From Cryptomeria japonica (Eukaryota; Streptophyta; Pinopsida; Cupressales; Cupressaceae), in NCBI RefSeq assembly GCF_030272615.1, contig NC_081408.1, forward strand, positions 309,912,450 through 309,976,449: DNA of 64,000 bases, given 5' to 3'. Of this stretch, positions 36,400-49,310 are shown one piece after another. The notes under the pieces were generated by a model. It ran no database searches. It saw only the letters and a list, made by a program, of their open reading frames with translations, and was not told where the DNA came from. Made by a program: the position numbers and the translations under genes. The stretch's first letter is position 1, and each line of letters opens with the position of its first letter.

Positions 36400-37055
36400 C
36401 CCTTTGACATCAATCGACCACTAGTTCTCAATGGCCTTCTCAAGGTTAGGGTGATCCAACCACATCCTTTCAAACCTGAAAGGGAAATTCCTTTTACCAT
36501 TTATATTCTCTGCCATGAACACCACAGGAAAGTGGTTTGATCCTATTTGTGTAAAAGCCGAAAGAGAGCATTGATACTTGCTAAACTAGTCATTTGATAT
36601 AAGGGCCCTATCAAGTCTGACTTGAATAAGATCTCCTCCAGATCTATGGTTAGTCCAAGTAAATTTGGCCCCTTGGAGATCAATATCATGCAACCCCTAG
36701 TTATTAATAAAGGACAACCAGTCCAATGTGCTGTCTAATTGAGGTGGAGCTCCCCCAACCTTCTCACTATCACAGAGAGGGGTATTGAAGTCCCCCATCA
36801 CCAACCACCAATCATCCTTGAGAGGAGATCTTATTTCCTCCAACTTTTTCCAAAATTTATATCTGCCTAGTTTTTTATTAGGAGCATAAATATTAGTCAG
36901 GAGCCATGAAATACCATCCCCTATGTGATGAAACCTTATAAAAGCCACATTATTATCCTGCTTCATAGGTTCTCCTCTGACCCACTTAAGGTTCCAAAAA
37001 ATGACAATACCCCCTGAAGCACCATCAGTGTTGCATCCTAAAATCCCCCCATCCT
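36400..37055 (-). pseudogene. LINE endonuclease, unit B
   Basis: APE-like endonuclease remnant: GGIVIFWN, TNIYAPN, VMGDFNTPL, LDRALIS, GSNHFPVV. The start is missing (5' truncation at 37055). In SNH the catalytic Asp is lost, by G>A on the coding strand relative to unit A. Confidence 0.85.
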
Positions 37056-38280
37056 TATGTTTTATTTTTATAACTACGCCTACCAACCAAATTATTATTT
37101 CATATATGATGTATTCGATTGATTTCTATGCTCATTTAAATTAAATTAATTTAATTGTTATCAAAGAGATCAAATTTTTACCTTAAAAAAAATTTATATT
37201 TAGAATATTTGTAAAATTATTCTATTAAAAAAAAAAAATTTAATACAATTATTAATAACTAGTTAAGTAATATTCACTACAATAGTATTGTCTTCATGTA
37301 ATTTGAATTTTTTTATTTGATTTATAAGCTTTAAAAAAATGGATCTTAGTAGTTGAGGAAGGTAGTTGGATAATTTTTTTTATGTATAATATTTTCGTAA
37401 ATAATTCAATTTTGCATGTATATTACTCAAGCTTTAACTAAAATTAAATAAAAGGACCTGTGATTGTTGGAAGAATTAATATCATTTTCATCATGCTTGT
37501 AAATATTGAATAATATAATATTTTTGATTGAAAAAATATATAAAGAAATTTCTAGAACTTATAACCTAAATTTTTTTTGAAATATTAAATAATGTTAAAT
37601 AAAATAATTTTTGGTTGCTGGGAAATTTATCAACATTTTCACACTATTAGTAAATTTGTTGACAATATAACCTTAATTCATAGAGAAAATATATAAATGA
37701 ATTTCTTGAAGTTTATTTGATTCGTAAATGTTGAAATTGATGGATCTTAGAACTTGAGGAAGGTAGTTGGGAAAGCTTATTTTACTTATAAACTTTTGAA
37801 AATGTTAGTTCTTAATAGTCAAGAAATATTATTTCATGAATAATTTTTTTCAAATAGTTCAATTTTATCTTTACATTGCTCAAACTTTAAATAAAGTTAA
37901 ATAAAAGAATTATTGTTGGGAGTACTAATACCATTTCAATCATGTTTGTATATATATTGAATAATAGAATCTTTGTTGGTTGAAAAAATATATAAATATA
38001 TTTCTAGAATTTAGAATAGAAAAGTTTGTTGAAACATTAAATAAAGTTAAATAAAAGAATATTTGGTGGTTGAGAATTTTATTACCATTTTAACACTATT
38101 TGTAAACTTTTTGATAATAGAACCTTAAGTTCATTGAGAAAATATATAAAAGAATCTCTTTGTCTTATAAGATAAAAAGATCTATTTCTATTATAGAAAC
38201 ATAAAACAAAGTTAAATAGAATAATGTCTAATGATTAGAAAATTATTCCTATTTAATTTTTTTTTTAAATATTAAATAAT
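37056..38280. repeat. AT-rich repeat R, copy R2, with monomers of about 150 bp
   Basis: Noncoding. GTTAAATAAA-like landmarks fall at 37443, 37594, 37896, 38046 and 38211: spacings near 151, 302, 150 and 165, so it is a degenerate tandem array of roughly 150-bp units with GATTGAAAAAATATATAAA as another landmark. R1, R2 and R3 are three copies. Confidence 0.7.
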
Positions 38281-41200
38281 AAATATTTGGTATTTAAAAA
38301 AATATTAAAGGTTACAAGGGGAAACAACAAAAATCAGAATATATACACATGTGAAGATGGCATTTATAACCCTTAGAATTTATGGAGGTTTTAACTACAT
38401 TTTAAAATTTGCAATGGCTCAAAATTGGACATCCTTAAATTAAATTATTTTATCAAAGATCTTTCCAAATATATAAGGTACAATTTTGCAAGGTGTGAAA
38501 TTTCAATTTGTTGAGCAGTGAGCAGTTAGCTAAGGGATTTCATTTTAGATATAGTATTAGTGGTCATGAGTAATAATTAAGCCAAAAAATGGTACTTATA
38601 TTCGCTAGTTAAGATTTGTGAGATTATATATAGAATATTCTAGACCTAATAATAGTACTAATGGTTGTCCTTCCACTTATATCTTGGATGTAGAGGTAAG
38701 TTAAATTTAATGTTGCCAATTTAAGTTTTATTAGCATAAATCTTAAAAAGATTCTTAAAAAAATTATCAATAGTCTTGAAAGTGAAATGTTTTGTGTGTT
38801 ATTAAAGGGTTATAGTTCAATTGATTGAATATAATTGGTGACGATGATTGCATGTTTCTCAATTACACAATCCATGCACTCTCAATTGAAGAGATAAAAA
38901 AATCATTTGCATAGCTAATAGAACGATCTTACTATTCACATACAAGAACGTTATGGATAATTCTTATTTTTCACTATCATGAATGGCTTCCTAGCATATA
39001 TATTAACCTATTATTAATTAATCATCATACCTTGCCATTTATTAAATATTCATCACATCTATCATATTTACCATTAATTAAAAATTTACTATTTATTTAT
39101 CATTAATTAATCATCATTTGTTCCATTATTATTTATTACTATTTTGGTTATTCATTTATCCACTTAGTAAATAGTCTTTTTTTATTTAATTGAATCATAA
39201 CTATTTATCTATTTTTACTCATGCATATGCTCCCTTACATCCTAATGATGGATCATAGAGTGTGAACTGAAACATTGATGCAAAATAAACTCATACACAG
39301 TTGAATCTAGAAATCTTCATATAATCAATCAATCAATCAATTATGGACTATTGAAATCTAATAAGTTTAACTAATCGTCTGTTTTTCAACAAGTAAATTA
39401 AATTTATATTATTCAAAAAGTAATAAATTAGATGATGTTACCTTATGTATTAACAAGACACAATTTAATTCTTAGTTAGCACCTTCTTTTTCTCAAGTGT
39501 CTATTATGACACCCTAACAATAAATGTGTTATTTTTCTTTGTGTTTAGGGAAGAAGACCCACTAGTTGAGCATATTTCAATAGATGTTAAAGCATTTGTT
39601 CATGTAATGCCTAATATTTTTAATATTTTTTGTACACGGTTTCTGGTCCCCTTAAAACCTGTTTTCCCTTAATAAAAAAAAAAATTGTCTTTGAATTAGA
39701 AATTTCTCCTTCTCATTTATCAATTTAATAAATTAAATATTTTATTATTATCCTCTTAGAAGTTTGAAATGATAATTTTCCAATTTCAAATGAGTTGACT
39801 CCATAATCAGTCCAATTAACTTCAAGTCATTGACTTATCCCTATTCATTCATTTAATATTTTTAGAAAGTATAAATACTTTCATGCTCTTACTATTTTAA
39901 AAAAGCAAGTCTTTATACATATATATTATCTTAAAATTTAAGATTAATAAATACAAATGTTATTCTACTAAGTTGCATTCACATTGACTAATGAGCAAGT
40001 TTCTATAGCAAGCTCAGTCTAAGGTTTGTAGGAAGTTGAAATTCTAACTTACCTTTATTATTTGAAATATTTTCTTTCCTTTACTCCAATTTCATGCTTA
40101 CATTTTGTCAACCTTTCATCTAACCTTCCTATTTGTAGATGTCTAGTGATTTTTAATCTCATAGGTTGCTAGTATCCTTTTTGTTATTTTGGTGAACAAG
40201 TTTTATAGGAGGCTCTTTGTTCGAGTATCTTGGGATGTGAGAGAAATTTTACATCATCCAAAAACATTTTATTTAATTCTTTGAATATCATAGTTCTAAA
40301 TGTTTTGATGAATAAATCAATGTAATAAATCCTAAAATATTTTATGAATTATCTAGCAAAGTCATAAGATTTTAACTTGCACAAGAGAGTGACACATGTT
40401 AGTAGACTATTCATGGCATATTCTTGGAATCTTCCAATTTGAACATGGGTGGTGGTGGTTATAGGAGAGTAAGAATTTTTAAATATTAAATTTATCATTT
40501 ACAAGTCCATTTATTCACCCAAGGGACACATAGCAATGTATGTCTTACTACATAATCTTGTGGAGTTATGGAGCTATCATAATTGACTAGTTTGATTGGC
40601 TAGTAGTGGAGGTGGCCATGTGCAACATAAATAATACTTTAAATATTTTATTTATTATTTTATGTTCACATACATATTTGGATGTGGTATTTGGGGAAAA
40701 ATATGACTTTATATTGATAAAATATATTTATTTTCATTAGTAGAAGTTGAGTTGGGCTTATGTAGAATTATGGTAATATTTAATGTAAATTTTGAATGGT
40801 TTTTGGATTGATTTCCAATATCAATGTGGGATTTAATTAGGTTACCCAATAAAGGGTATTTGTTGTTGAATACTACTGAATATTGAGCTTAGAACAAATA
40901 TCATCCACCATGGAAAAGCTACAGGGGCTTCATTGGCTAGACAATATTATATCATGTGAATTCATATCGGGGGGTTTAATATCCCAAAAATGAGGGTACA
41001 ATATATTTCCTATCAGTGAAAATAGGGGTCTTTTTAATTTTGGCTATGAAAAAATACAATATCTGGTGAAAATAGGGGGCTTTTAATTTCAGGTTGTGTA
41101 TTATGAGGAGGTGACAAAAAAGGAGTTTAGGGCAATAATTTTTGAAAATAGGAGGACTCTTTAGTATGCCATGAATGTCTGTGCTATAACCCAAGTTCAC

Positions 41201-41659
41201 TAAGTGAAGCCCCCATGGTAAAAGCCCATAAAAGCAAAAAACACACCACTACCTTGTGCACCCACTAGATTTGCTTTCTTCACTATGAAGTCCCTAGCTC
41301 CAACCACAAAACTTGAAGGATCAACTAAAATTAAGGCAAGGAAAAAGAGAGAAGGTCCATTGAAGGTAGAAAGGGCACCACATTCTTGACCAATTGCACC
41401 ACAACAAGGCTAAGAGAAACCCTATACAATCAGGAAAAGAAAGAAATGGCCATAACCATAAAGAGTCTATAGATCCCACCTCTCTCCACTTTGTCATCAT
41501 TCACATCCTTTGTGTCTGAATTGTTCTCTGCCCTTTTAGATGCCCCTCTAAAAACTATTCTACTACTACACTTCACTTGCATGCCCTTGCCCCTCATTTT
41601 CCTTTCTTCTATTTATCTCAAATTTATTTTATAACTTTAATTTTATTTAATATATCAAT
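38281..41659. other. AT-rich intergenic stretch, no gene seen
   Basis: No supported ORF, RNA gene or element end. It contains short simple runs (AATCAATCAATCAATCAATT at 39326-39345, poly-A at 39671-39682, GGTGGTGGTGG at 40447) and a G-run-rich patch at 40970-41165 (GGGGGGTTTAAT, repeated GTGAAAATAGGGG) whose function I cannot tell. Confidence 0.5.
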
Positions 41660-41902
41660 TATGTTTTAGTTTTATAATTACACTTATTAGCCAAATTATT
41701 ATTTCACATATAATGTATTCTATTCATTTCTATGCTCATTTAAATTTAATTAATTTAATTGTTATCAAAGAGATAAATTTCTACCTTCAAAATAAATTAT
41801 ATTTAGAAAAATTTAAATTTATTTTATAAAAAGGTAACTAAGTTTTTTATAGGATTATTAATAATTAATTAAGTAATATTCACTACTATCGTACTATCGT
41901 AC
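41660..41902. repeat. AT-rich repeat R, copy R3, left part
   Basis: It starts at TATGTTTTA as R1 and R2 do where the LINE ends, but here no LINE is attached. It is cut at 41902 by the Tat element and continues at 58739. Confidence 0.8.
41898..41902. other. left target-site duplication (CGTAC) of the Tat element
   Basis: CGTAC before TGATGC at 41903 and again at 58734-58738 after GACTACA. Five bases is usual for gypsy elements. Confidence 0.93.
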
Positions 41903-43675
41903 TGATGCTCTGCAAAAAGGATTAGAAAATCTATTTGATGGCAACACACACAAGAGCACAAGAAACAAACGTTAGTGTTAGCAACAAAAGATTATCCTAA
42001 ACAGGCATATCAAGAGAGATATTAAGCATGAAATAGAAAGCATATAAACATAGAATAAAATAGCTCATCAAGATGCTCATAGTTGCTCCTCCCTTGTTCC
42101 TCTCCTCTCCAAGTCCCAAATGAGTGTAGCTCTCAGCTTTTAGCACTAGCCATGGATGCCATATGGAGATTCAAGATAGTTGAATATGATAAGCAAATGC
42201 TATGCAAGTGTAGATAGTGATGCTATGAGAAAGATCTATGCTAATGCCAGTATAACAACAATACTCTAATGCTTTTCTTTTTTTGCTTAAGGAGAAGGGT
42301 TCTATTTATAGAAGAAATGGGGAAATGAAGGGTTAAGATTGAATGGTTTAATCAAGGGCCAAGTTTGAAAGTTGGGGATCCATGTGCACAATTGGCACCA
42401 ATAAAATGGTGACAAGTGTCAACATAGGATTAGGTTGAGAGAAGAGGTTGGAGGCATTAAAGGCCTGAGAAGACCTCATGGTTATCTAGAGGCTAAGGGT
42501 CAAGTCCAAATTAAGATTACCCACTAGATTAAGAGTTAATCCAAGGATAAACCTTTGTGCAAATGTTTAAGAGATAATCATGGTCAAAGAATTAATGGCC
42601 TGATGAGACCTTTGGGTTGGGTAGAGGTTGAGTCAAAACAAATGTTTTAACCATGTGGGAGGGTTTGAGGTAACCATTAATGGTTATTGGAGACTTTGGG
42701 GATTAAGTGGTTGAAGGTTGAAAGCCTTCAATGGTTATCAAAGACTTTGAGCCATTTAGTGGTTGAAGGTTGAAAGCCTTTAATGGTTATCAAAGACTTT
42801 GAGGGTTTGAGAAGTGACTTCCCTTTTGCTTAGGAATGTGACAAAGTTTAGAGAAGGGGTTAGGTTATTTAGAAGTGATTAGAAAATTCTAGAAGGGGTT
42901 TAGGCATGCAAGTGGATTTTGTAGGAAAATGCAAGTGGGAGAAATTTTGGTATTAAAATAAAATCATTTATTTCAATTAAATGGTGTAATTTGCATTTGG
43001 ATAAATATTCAAATAAATATTAATTTATTTAAATGAGAAAAATGAAGATAAAGCATTAAAATGCTTGAAGACTTTGAGGGAAACCATTAAAGGCTTGAAG
43101 ACTTTAAGGAAAACCATTAAAGTCTTAAGAAGACTATAGAAGGAAGCCATCAAGTTTGAATACTTTAAGGGAAACCATTAAAGGTTTCAAGTGGGTGAGG
43201 ATAAATAGGATTTTAAATAAATAATTTATTTAAAATAGTTGTGCAACTTGCTTTTGTAGGAAAATACAAGTGGGTGGAGGATAAAGGTGATTTAAATAAA
43301 TTATTTATTTAAAATAATTGTGCAACTTGCATTTGTAGGAAAATACAAGTGGGTGGAGGATAAAGGTGATTTAAATAAATGTTAATTTATTTAAATGTGA
43401 GAGGTGGGATTTTGGGGGATTTAAATAAATATTAATTTATTTAAATGTGAGAGAAGATTTAATTAAACAAATATGATTTATTTATTTAATTAATGGTCTG
43501 AATTTGGTTAAGTGAATTAAATCAAATAAATTGAATAATTTATTTAATTAATAGGAGAAGAGGGTTAAGATGAATTAATTAAATATTAATTTAATTAATT
43601 ATTAATTGATGGTTAAATTAATCAAATAAATACTAAGTATTCATTTAATTAAGTGGATAGATTTATGTGACTACA
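41903..43675 (-). repeat. 3' LTR of the Tat element
   Basis: In element orientation it begins TGTAGTCACATAAATC and ends GCAGAGCATCA. It contains duplicated units (GTGGTTGAAGGTTGAAAGCC at about 42700 and 42757; GTGCAACTTGC-x-TTTGTAGG at 43241 and 43320) and AT-rich palindromes. A 23-bp block present in the other LTR is missing. Confidence 0.95.
42302..42311 (-). promoter_or_regulatory. TATA box in the 3' LTR
   Basis: CTATAAATAG on the - strand, about 400 bases before the LTR end, followed by GAACCC; it sets U3 near 1.37 kb. Confidence 0.6.
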
Positions 43676-43696
43676 TTTGCCCCTCTTTGAGACGGT
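43676..43696 (-). promoter_or_regulatory. polypurine tract of the Tat element
   Basis: The - strand reads AAAGAGGGGCAAA directly before the LTR start TGTAGTC. It would prime plus-strand synthesis. Confidence 0.8.
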
Positions 43697-46096
43697 GCGG
43701 TTTATCGCATCGTTTCAAAGAAAGAAAAATAGGTGTGAAGAAATGCCCCATAAAATGTAAATTTAATGGGTGGTATGCCCCCTCGAGAGATGGGCCGAAT
43801 TTTTTTTGAAAAATCGGGCGATCTCTCGAAAAAGAATGAAAAGTGGAGGGGAGGTAGAATAGAAGAAATTAGAACTAATGATGAAAGAATGGGAGAAAAT
43901 GGAGTGAATATGAAGAAACAACAAGCTAGCGAGTACCCTGAGGTCATGCAAGAGATACATAGCAGATGTAGTGTGGGTTTTGGATTGATGCTATACAATT
44001 GATCAAAATTGGTTAGACAATCTGGTGCAATCGGTTTAATTGCCCCAGTCAAGTCAAAGCGTGACAGTTGATGTCAGTTGGTTGCTTGGACATGATAAAG
44101 TCTGAGTAAGTGAATCAATGTGACCTGATGTGACTTAGACAATTGATAGAATTGCCCGATGAAGTCAAGGTATATGAAGCAAAACACTCGTTAAGACGTA
44201 GACAATTGATGTAATTGTCCGATGTGATTGTGTTTGATTGGTTGATCAATTGATAGTGTGTGCGTGTGATGGATGGTTGTGGGGAATCATGGCAGCCCCG
44301 TTGAGACTAGGTAATTGTGATAAATGTCTGATGTAGTCTAGGATTACCATAATCGATTACCTGTTGAGACCCGAAGATACTTGATCAGAGTATCTGTTGA
44401 TAGTCTAGGTGTGTGGGAGTCGATGTACCTGTGCAGAGAGAGTAACTTGCTTGGCTTATTGGATGACTTAGCATAGGAAACACAATCCCTCCTATTTAGA
44501 GATGGATGGTGAGGCACGTGGCTTGATTGGGTTGATTGAGAAACGATGTAGGGTATGTGATGCTTATTATCGAGATGGGGAGGGTGAGGGGGGGGGTTCG
44601 ATGTTAGATAGAAGAAATGGAGAACCTATTACATTCCTATGGAAGAAGAGGAAAATAGAGTATCCATTGTCATTACTATGTATGAATGATATGCAGCTAT
44701 TTATGAATGTATGGATGGGTGGAATGCAACGAAATGCAATATATACATATGAGACGAAATGATGATCCATGGTACTTTATTTTTCATCATCGAGCTTTAA
44801 AATGTTGTAAGAAAATACAAGCAACTTGACATAAAGATTCAAGATGACCAGAGTATTTCTTACATGGATTTTGATATAGCAAGTTAATACAAGCAACTTG
44901 ATATAATGGATCAAGTTGACCAGAGTATTGCTTGCGGAACAGACAAGGATCATCTCCTTTCATGCATGACTTGGATCGTCCTCCTTGATCTTAGGTTGAT
45001 CATATCCTGAGACAAGTACATACCGTAATAAGAGATAAAACCTTTATCCAGTTTGGTTGAGGTAGGAGGAACCAAAGAAAGAGCATTGTACCTACAAACA
45101 AACAGAATATACATAAAGAATAAAGAATATGGATCCTTGGTAATGGTTCATGCTCATATGGTCGAGGTATACGCTGTAGTCAGCAAGCCGTAGTGATCTA
45201 TGACTTCATTTTGCATAAGATCACGTAGCTTAGTGAACTTCCCACATAGACACCATTAGTACATGCCCCAGAACTTCATCAGAATAATGTGCAAACGATA
45301 CAAAATAATGCTGAAAGATCCCGATATAAATTACTAGACCATAAATCAACCAAGTATTTGATAGCGTAAACAGAATTTTCTTGTCAAAGAAAATGTCATC
45401 TTGTCTTTGTTTTGGTAAGGAAGGATACATCCTTGTTGAAGACAGTTTAATTGTTGATGTTGATTGTGTGGTTGATTGGTAAATGGTCATTGTGTGAGTA
45501 GTTTGTCAATGTTTATTTTGGTATCTGCATGGATGGGTATGTACAAGGTGTTGCCATGTTTTTGTGTGATTTTTCAATGGTTTTGTCGATGTTTTTGGAT
45601 TTTGAATTGTTTTGAATGTTTTTGGTATTTTTGCGAGATATTTTTGAATGTTTTTGGATTTTTGATGATTGTTTGAATGAAGAACTTAATGAATCATAAG
45701 ACAATGTAGAATCCACGTCCATCAATAGTTTAAAGACATTGCCCCCAGTTTTTTTAGACATGACTTATGAAAAAGCGGGACGCAAGATGCATGAAGTATT
45801 TATCATAATTGCAGAGAAATAACAAGCCATGGTTTTTCGGATGGATGGATGTATGTATGAAGTAGGTGTGATCGCAACAAGTCTGAAAGACAATGGAGCC
45901 ATAGCCTTTATGAGTGGTACCTGTTTGCCAGGTTTTCACCACCGTACTTACCCAAGGTGCCACCAGAGTGGTTGTTCACCGTTTGGATGCATGATTTTCC
46001 TTTACTTTTTTGAATGTTTTTGTATTTCTTCATGACATTTTTCTGAATGTTTTTGGTATTTTCTGGTATGCAGGGGAGCCTAATGCTCTATATAGC
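43697..46096. other. 3' noncoding region of the Tat element
   Basis: No convincing ORF on either strand. It holds a short tandem repeat (CAAGCAACTTGA...GACCAGAGTATT at 44818-44866 and 44892-44933), a poly-G run at 44588, and repeated TTGAATGTTTTTGG units (45614-45660, 46012-46062). Confidence 0.5.
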
Positions 46097-47330
46097 TTAG
46101 GTATAAAACCATTTGAGGTGCATGCTATTGATTGGATCTGCAAGCGGTTCTCCTTCTAATGTAGCCAACTGATATGCCTCGGACCCGAACACAGTAGTGA
46201 AAACATATGGGCCCAGCCAGTTTGATTCAAACTTGCCCTGATGTTCTTAGTTTGGTTGGTTGCGAGGATTCTCTCGTAGAACAAGATCACCTACCTCAAA
46301 TGTACAAGGTCTAACTCGGTGATTGTAGCTTCTGCTCATGCGCTGCTGATAGGCTTTGAGATGGTTGTATGCAGCTTGTCGCTTCTCATCAAGTAACTCT
46401 AAGTCCTAAAGACGTGAGACTCTGTAAGCTTCATCATCAATGAGATTGTGCAAGGAAACCCATAGTGACGGTATCTCGACCTCAATAGGCAAGATAGCTT
46501 CTGCACCATAGACCAATGAATAAGGAGTTGCACCTATAGGGGTTCGAATGCTAGTTCGATATGCCCATAGCGCTGGATTTATTTGAACATGCCAACCACG
46601 ACCGGCATCATTGACTGTCTTTTTGAGGATTCTTAATATGTTTTTATTGGATGCTTTGGCCTGACCATTGCCTTGTGGGTAATAAGGAGTGGAAAAGCGG
46701 TGTTGGATATGAAATTTCTCACAAAGTTCACAGACATCTTGATTTTTGAAAGGAAGACCGTTATCTATGATGATGGACATGGGCACACCATACCGGCAGA
46801 TGATGTAGTTGAGGATGAATGAGGCGATCTACTTGCCAGTGACTTGGGTAAGTGGAATAGCTTCGATCCACTTTGTGAAATATTCGGTGGCGGTAATAAT
46901 GAATTTATGGCCATTGGATGAAGATGGATGAATCTTACCCACAAGGTCAAGGCCCCATTGATAGAAAGGCCATGGTGTTGTGATTGGTTGCAATTCCTGT
47001 GCTGGTGCATGTATCAGGTCGCCATGAACTTGGCATTTCTTGCACTTCCTGACAAAGTAGTAGGAGTCTTTTTCCATAAATGGCCAATAGTATCCATTGC
47101 GCAGGAGTTTCTTGGCTAGTGATGGACCACTTGCATGGGTTCCACAAATTCCTTCATGTACCTCTTCCAAAGCCTTTGTTATCTCATCTTGTTCCAGACA
47201 TCGAAGGAGAGTACCATCAAGACCGCGTCGGTATAGGGTTTCGGCAATAATGGTATATCGAGCAGTTTGGCGAATGAAGGTTTTACGTTGGTTATTTGAT
47301 TGGTTGGGAGGAAGGGTGTGATCACGGAAA
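46097..47330 (-). pseudogene. integrase of the Tat element
   Basis: Zinc finger: VHEGICGTH...CKKCQVHG. Core: YQWGLDLVGKIHPSSSNGHK (Asp 1), SIIIDNGLPFKNQ (Asp 2), YYPQGNGQAKASNKNILRIL, where the usual catalytic Glu after QA is Lys. C-terminus: YNHRVRPCTFEVGDLVLREN and NWLGPYVF (GPY/F). Stops at 46826, 46406 and near 46230 interrupt it. In GCCGAA>GCCAAA the change is at a CpG. Confidence 0.9.
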
Positions 47331-47419
47331 TAGGTGTAGAATTCACCATACCATGGGGATTCAGAACTGACAAGGTGACATATCATCTCAGATTCGGGGA
47401 TATCATAAGCAGGGATCCA

Positions 47420-47885
47420 AAGTTGTTCTACCAAGAACTCATAGCGTGTTGAATTCTGCGGAAGATCTAGGAGAGATGTGATGGTAGCCATAGCGTCAGC
47501 AGCTCGATTCTGATCTCTTGGTATCTGCTCAAAAGTGATAGTAGTAAATGATGTCTTTAGAGTGTCCACCATTTTCTTATATGGCATGAGTTTATCATCT
47601 TTGGTCTGATATTCATCAGTTGCTTGTCGAATGACTAGTTGGGAATCGCCATATACTTGCAGTTCTTGTAATTTCCATTGGATGGCTAACCTGAGTCCTG
47701 TGATCAAGGCCTCATACTTAGCTATATTATTTGTGCATGGAAATGTGAGCCTGTAAGACTTCAGGATGCTATCACCTTGAGGTGTGATAAATAGAATGCC
47801 TGCCCCCGAGTCGTGCCTAGTGTATGAACCATCAAAATATAGTTTCCATGGTTGTGCTGCTGTGATCATGAATATCTCCTCATCT
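47420..47885 (-). pseudogene. second (archaeal-type) RNase H of the Tat element
   Basis: Reads WKLYFDGSYTRHDSGAGILF (first Asp), NNIAKYEALITGLRLA, LQVYGDSQLVI (third acid), and IPRDQNRAADAMA (last Asp). In NNxAEYEAL the catalytic Glu is Lys here. This extra domain is a known mark of the Tat branch, acquired from cellular-type RNase H. Confidence 0.88.
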
Positions 47886-47889
47886 GGAA

Positions 47890-48451
47890 AATTGGAAATA
47901 AGAGGATGATCGCCTATGAGTGGTGCATCGGCCAACTGATCTGCAATGACTTTCCCTTTGATAGCTTTATGGTCCACATACTCGATGTCAAATTCACTTA
48001 GAATCATCACCCATTTGGCCAAGCGGCCTATCAATGCTGCTTTGTTAAGTAAATACTTGAGTGGATCAATCTTTGCAATGAGTTGTACCTTGTGTGTTAA
48101 CAGATAGTGCCTCAGTTTAGTGGCTGCTAAGATTACTACTAGGCAAGCTCGCTCAATAGGGGTGTAATTGAGTTCATAGCCCACCAATGTATGAGAAATG
48201 TAGTAAACAGCACACTCTTTTCCTTTTGCATTATGTTGTGCCAGTAGTACACCCAATGCTGTACTGGTTGCTGAGATATAGAGTAACAACGGTCTACTTG
48301 GATCTAGTGGGATCAACAATGGTGGATTCATGAGATAGTTTTTAAGTGTCTGAAATGCTTGTTGGCATCGGGCATCCCACTAAAAGCAGATGTTCTTATG
48401 TAGCAGGTGTGTAAATGGGTGACACTTATCGGCCAATTGTGCAATGAATCT
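47890..48451 (-). pseudogene. first (retroviral-type) RNase H of the Tat element
   Basis: Reads LLLYISATSTALGVLLAQHN, CAVYYISHTLVGYELNYTPIERACL, VVILAATKLRHYLLTHKVQL and KYLLNKAALIGRLAKWVMIL. The catalytic Asp of the usual Y-x-(A/S)-x-(D/S) start is Ser here, as often in Tat elements where the second RNase H takes over. Stop at 48362 before WDARCQQAF. Confidence 0.85.
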
Positions 48452-49310
48452 TCAGATGGATTGAAGTCGCCCTTGTAATGTCCTTAGCTGACTGATATTC
48501 TTTGGTGGTGGCATGTCCATGATTGCTTTTACCTTTGCTGGGTCGACCTCAATACCTTTGCTTGAGACAATGTATCCTAGAAGCTTCCCGGAGGTTACTC
48601 CAAAGACACATTTCTTTGGGTTGAGTCGAACATGGTATTGTTCCAGTCTATCAAAGATTTTATCTAAGATGTGGAGATGCCCTTCTCTGGTGAGTGATTT
48701 TGCTAGTAAGTCATCCACATAATCTTCCATCATTGTATGCATCATGTCATGGAAGATGGTGGTTATTGCTCTTTGATAGGTTGCTCCTGCATTCTTGAGA
48801 CCGAAGGGCATTACATTCCAGTAATATGTGCCCCATGGACATGTGAAGGTTGTCTTATGTTGGTCCTCTGGTGCGATCTTTATTTGATTGTATCCTGAAA
48901 AGCCATCCATGAGTGAAAGCATGGCATGTCCTATTGTTAGATCCACTATGATGTCAATATTTGGTAGGGGGAAGTCATCCTTAAGACATGCTTTATTCAG
49001 ATCTTTGAAGTCAGTACAAATGCGGATGCCCCCTTTTGGTTTGCCAATAGGCACAATATTGGAGATCCATTCTGCATAATCAATTGGTCTAATGAAACCA
49101 ACATCTAGGAGTTTCTTGAGTTCTGTTTTGACTAGCATTGCAATCTGAGGATGCATCTTACGAAGCTTCTTCTTGACAGGTTTGGCTCCTTTTGCTATGG
49201 TGAGGTGATGCATGACTAAATCAGGATCAAGTCCAGGCATGTCTGCATATGACCATGCAAAGTTGATCTGACGCTTCTGGAAGAACTCTATAAATTTAGG
49301 CTATTCCTCT
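48452..49310 (-). pseudogene. reverse transcriptase of the Tat element
   Basis: The motifs are intact: VGFIRPIDYAEWISNIVPI, GGIRICTDFKDLNKACLKDD, FPLPNID, LSLMDGFSGYNQIKIAPEDQ, TTFTCPWGTYYWNVMPFGLK, and YVDDLLAKS with both catalytic Asp (near 48700-48725), followed by GYIVSSKGIEVDP. A stop at 48452 falls where Arg is expected (LQSI-R-RFIAQL). One of the best preserved RT segments in the window. Confidence 0.94.

Larger units (their letters stand above)
33361..37055 (-). mobile_element. LINE unit B (second tandem copy)
   Basis: A near-identical copy of unit A without the CACTA insertion: zf-RVT 33814-34404, RT with FVDDT at 35126-35140 and NKSPGPNGFPMFFFQ near 35830, endonuclease 36400-37055 with VMGDFNTPL intact but the SDH motif changed to SNH (QIGSNHFPVV near 36540). 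It carries the same embedded gypsy RNase H piece (33586-33668) with a deletion of about 42 bp. It starts at the duplication junction, so it lacks the last part of the LINE RNase H. Confidence 0.9.

Noticed and set aside
40976-41200. 74-codon - strand ORF
   Set aside because: AT-rich, no recognisable motif, no splice or context support.
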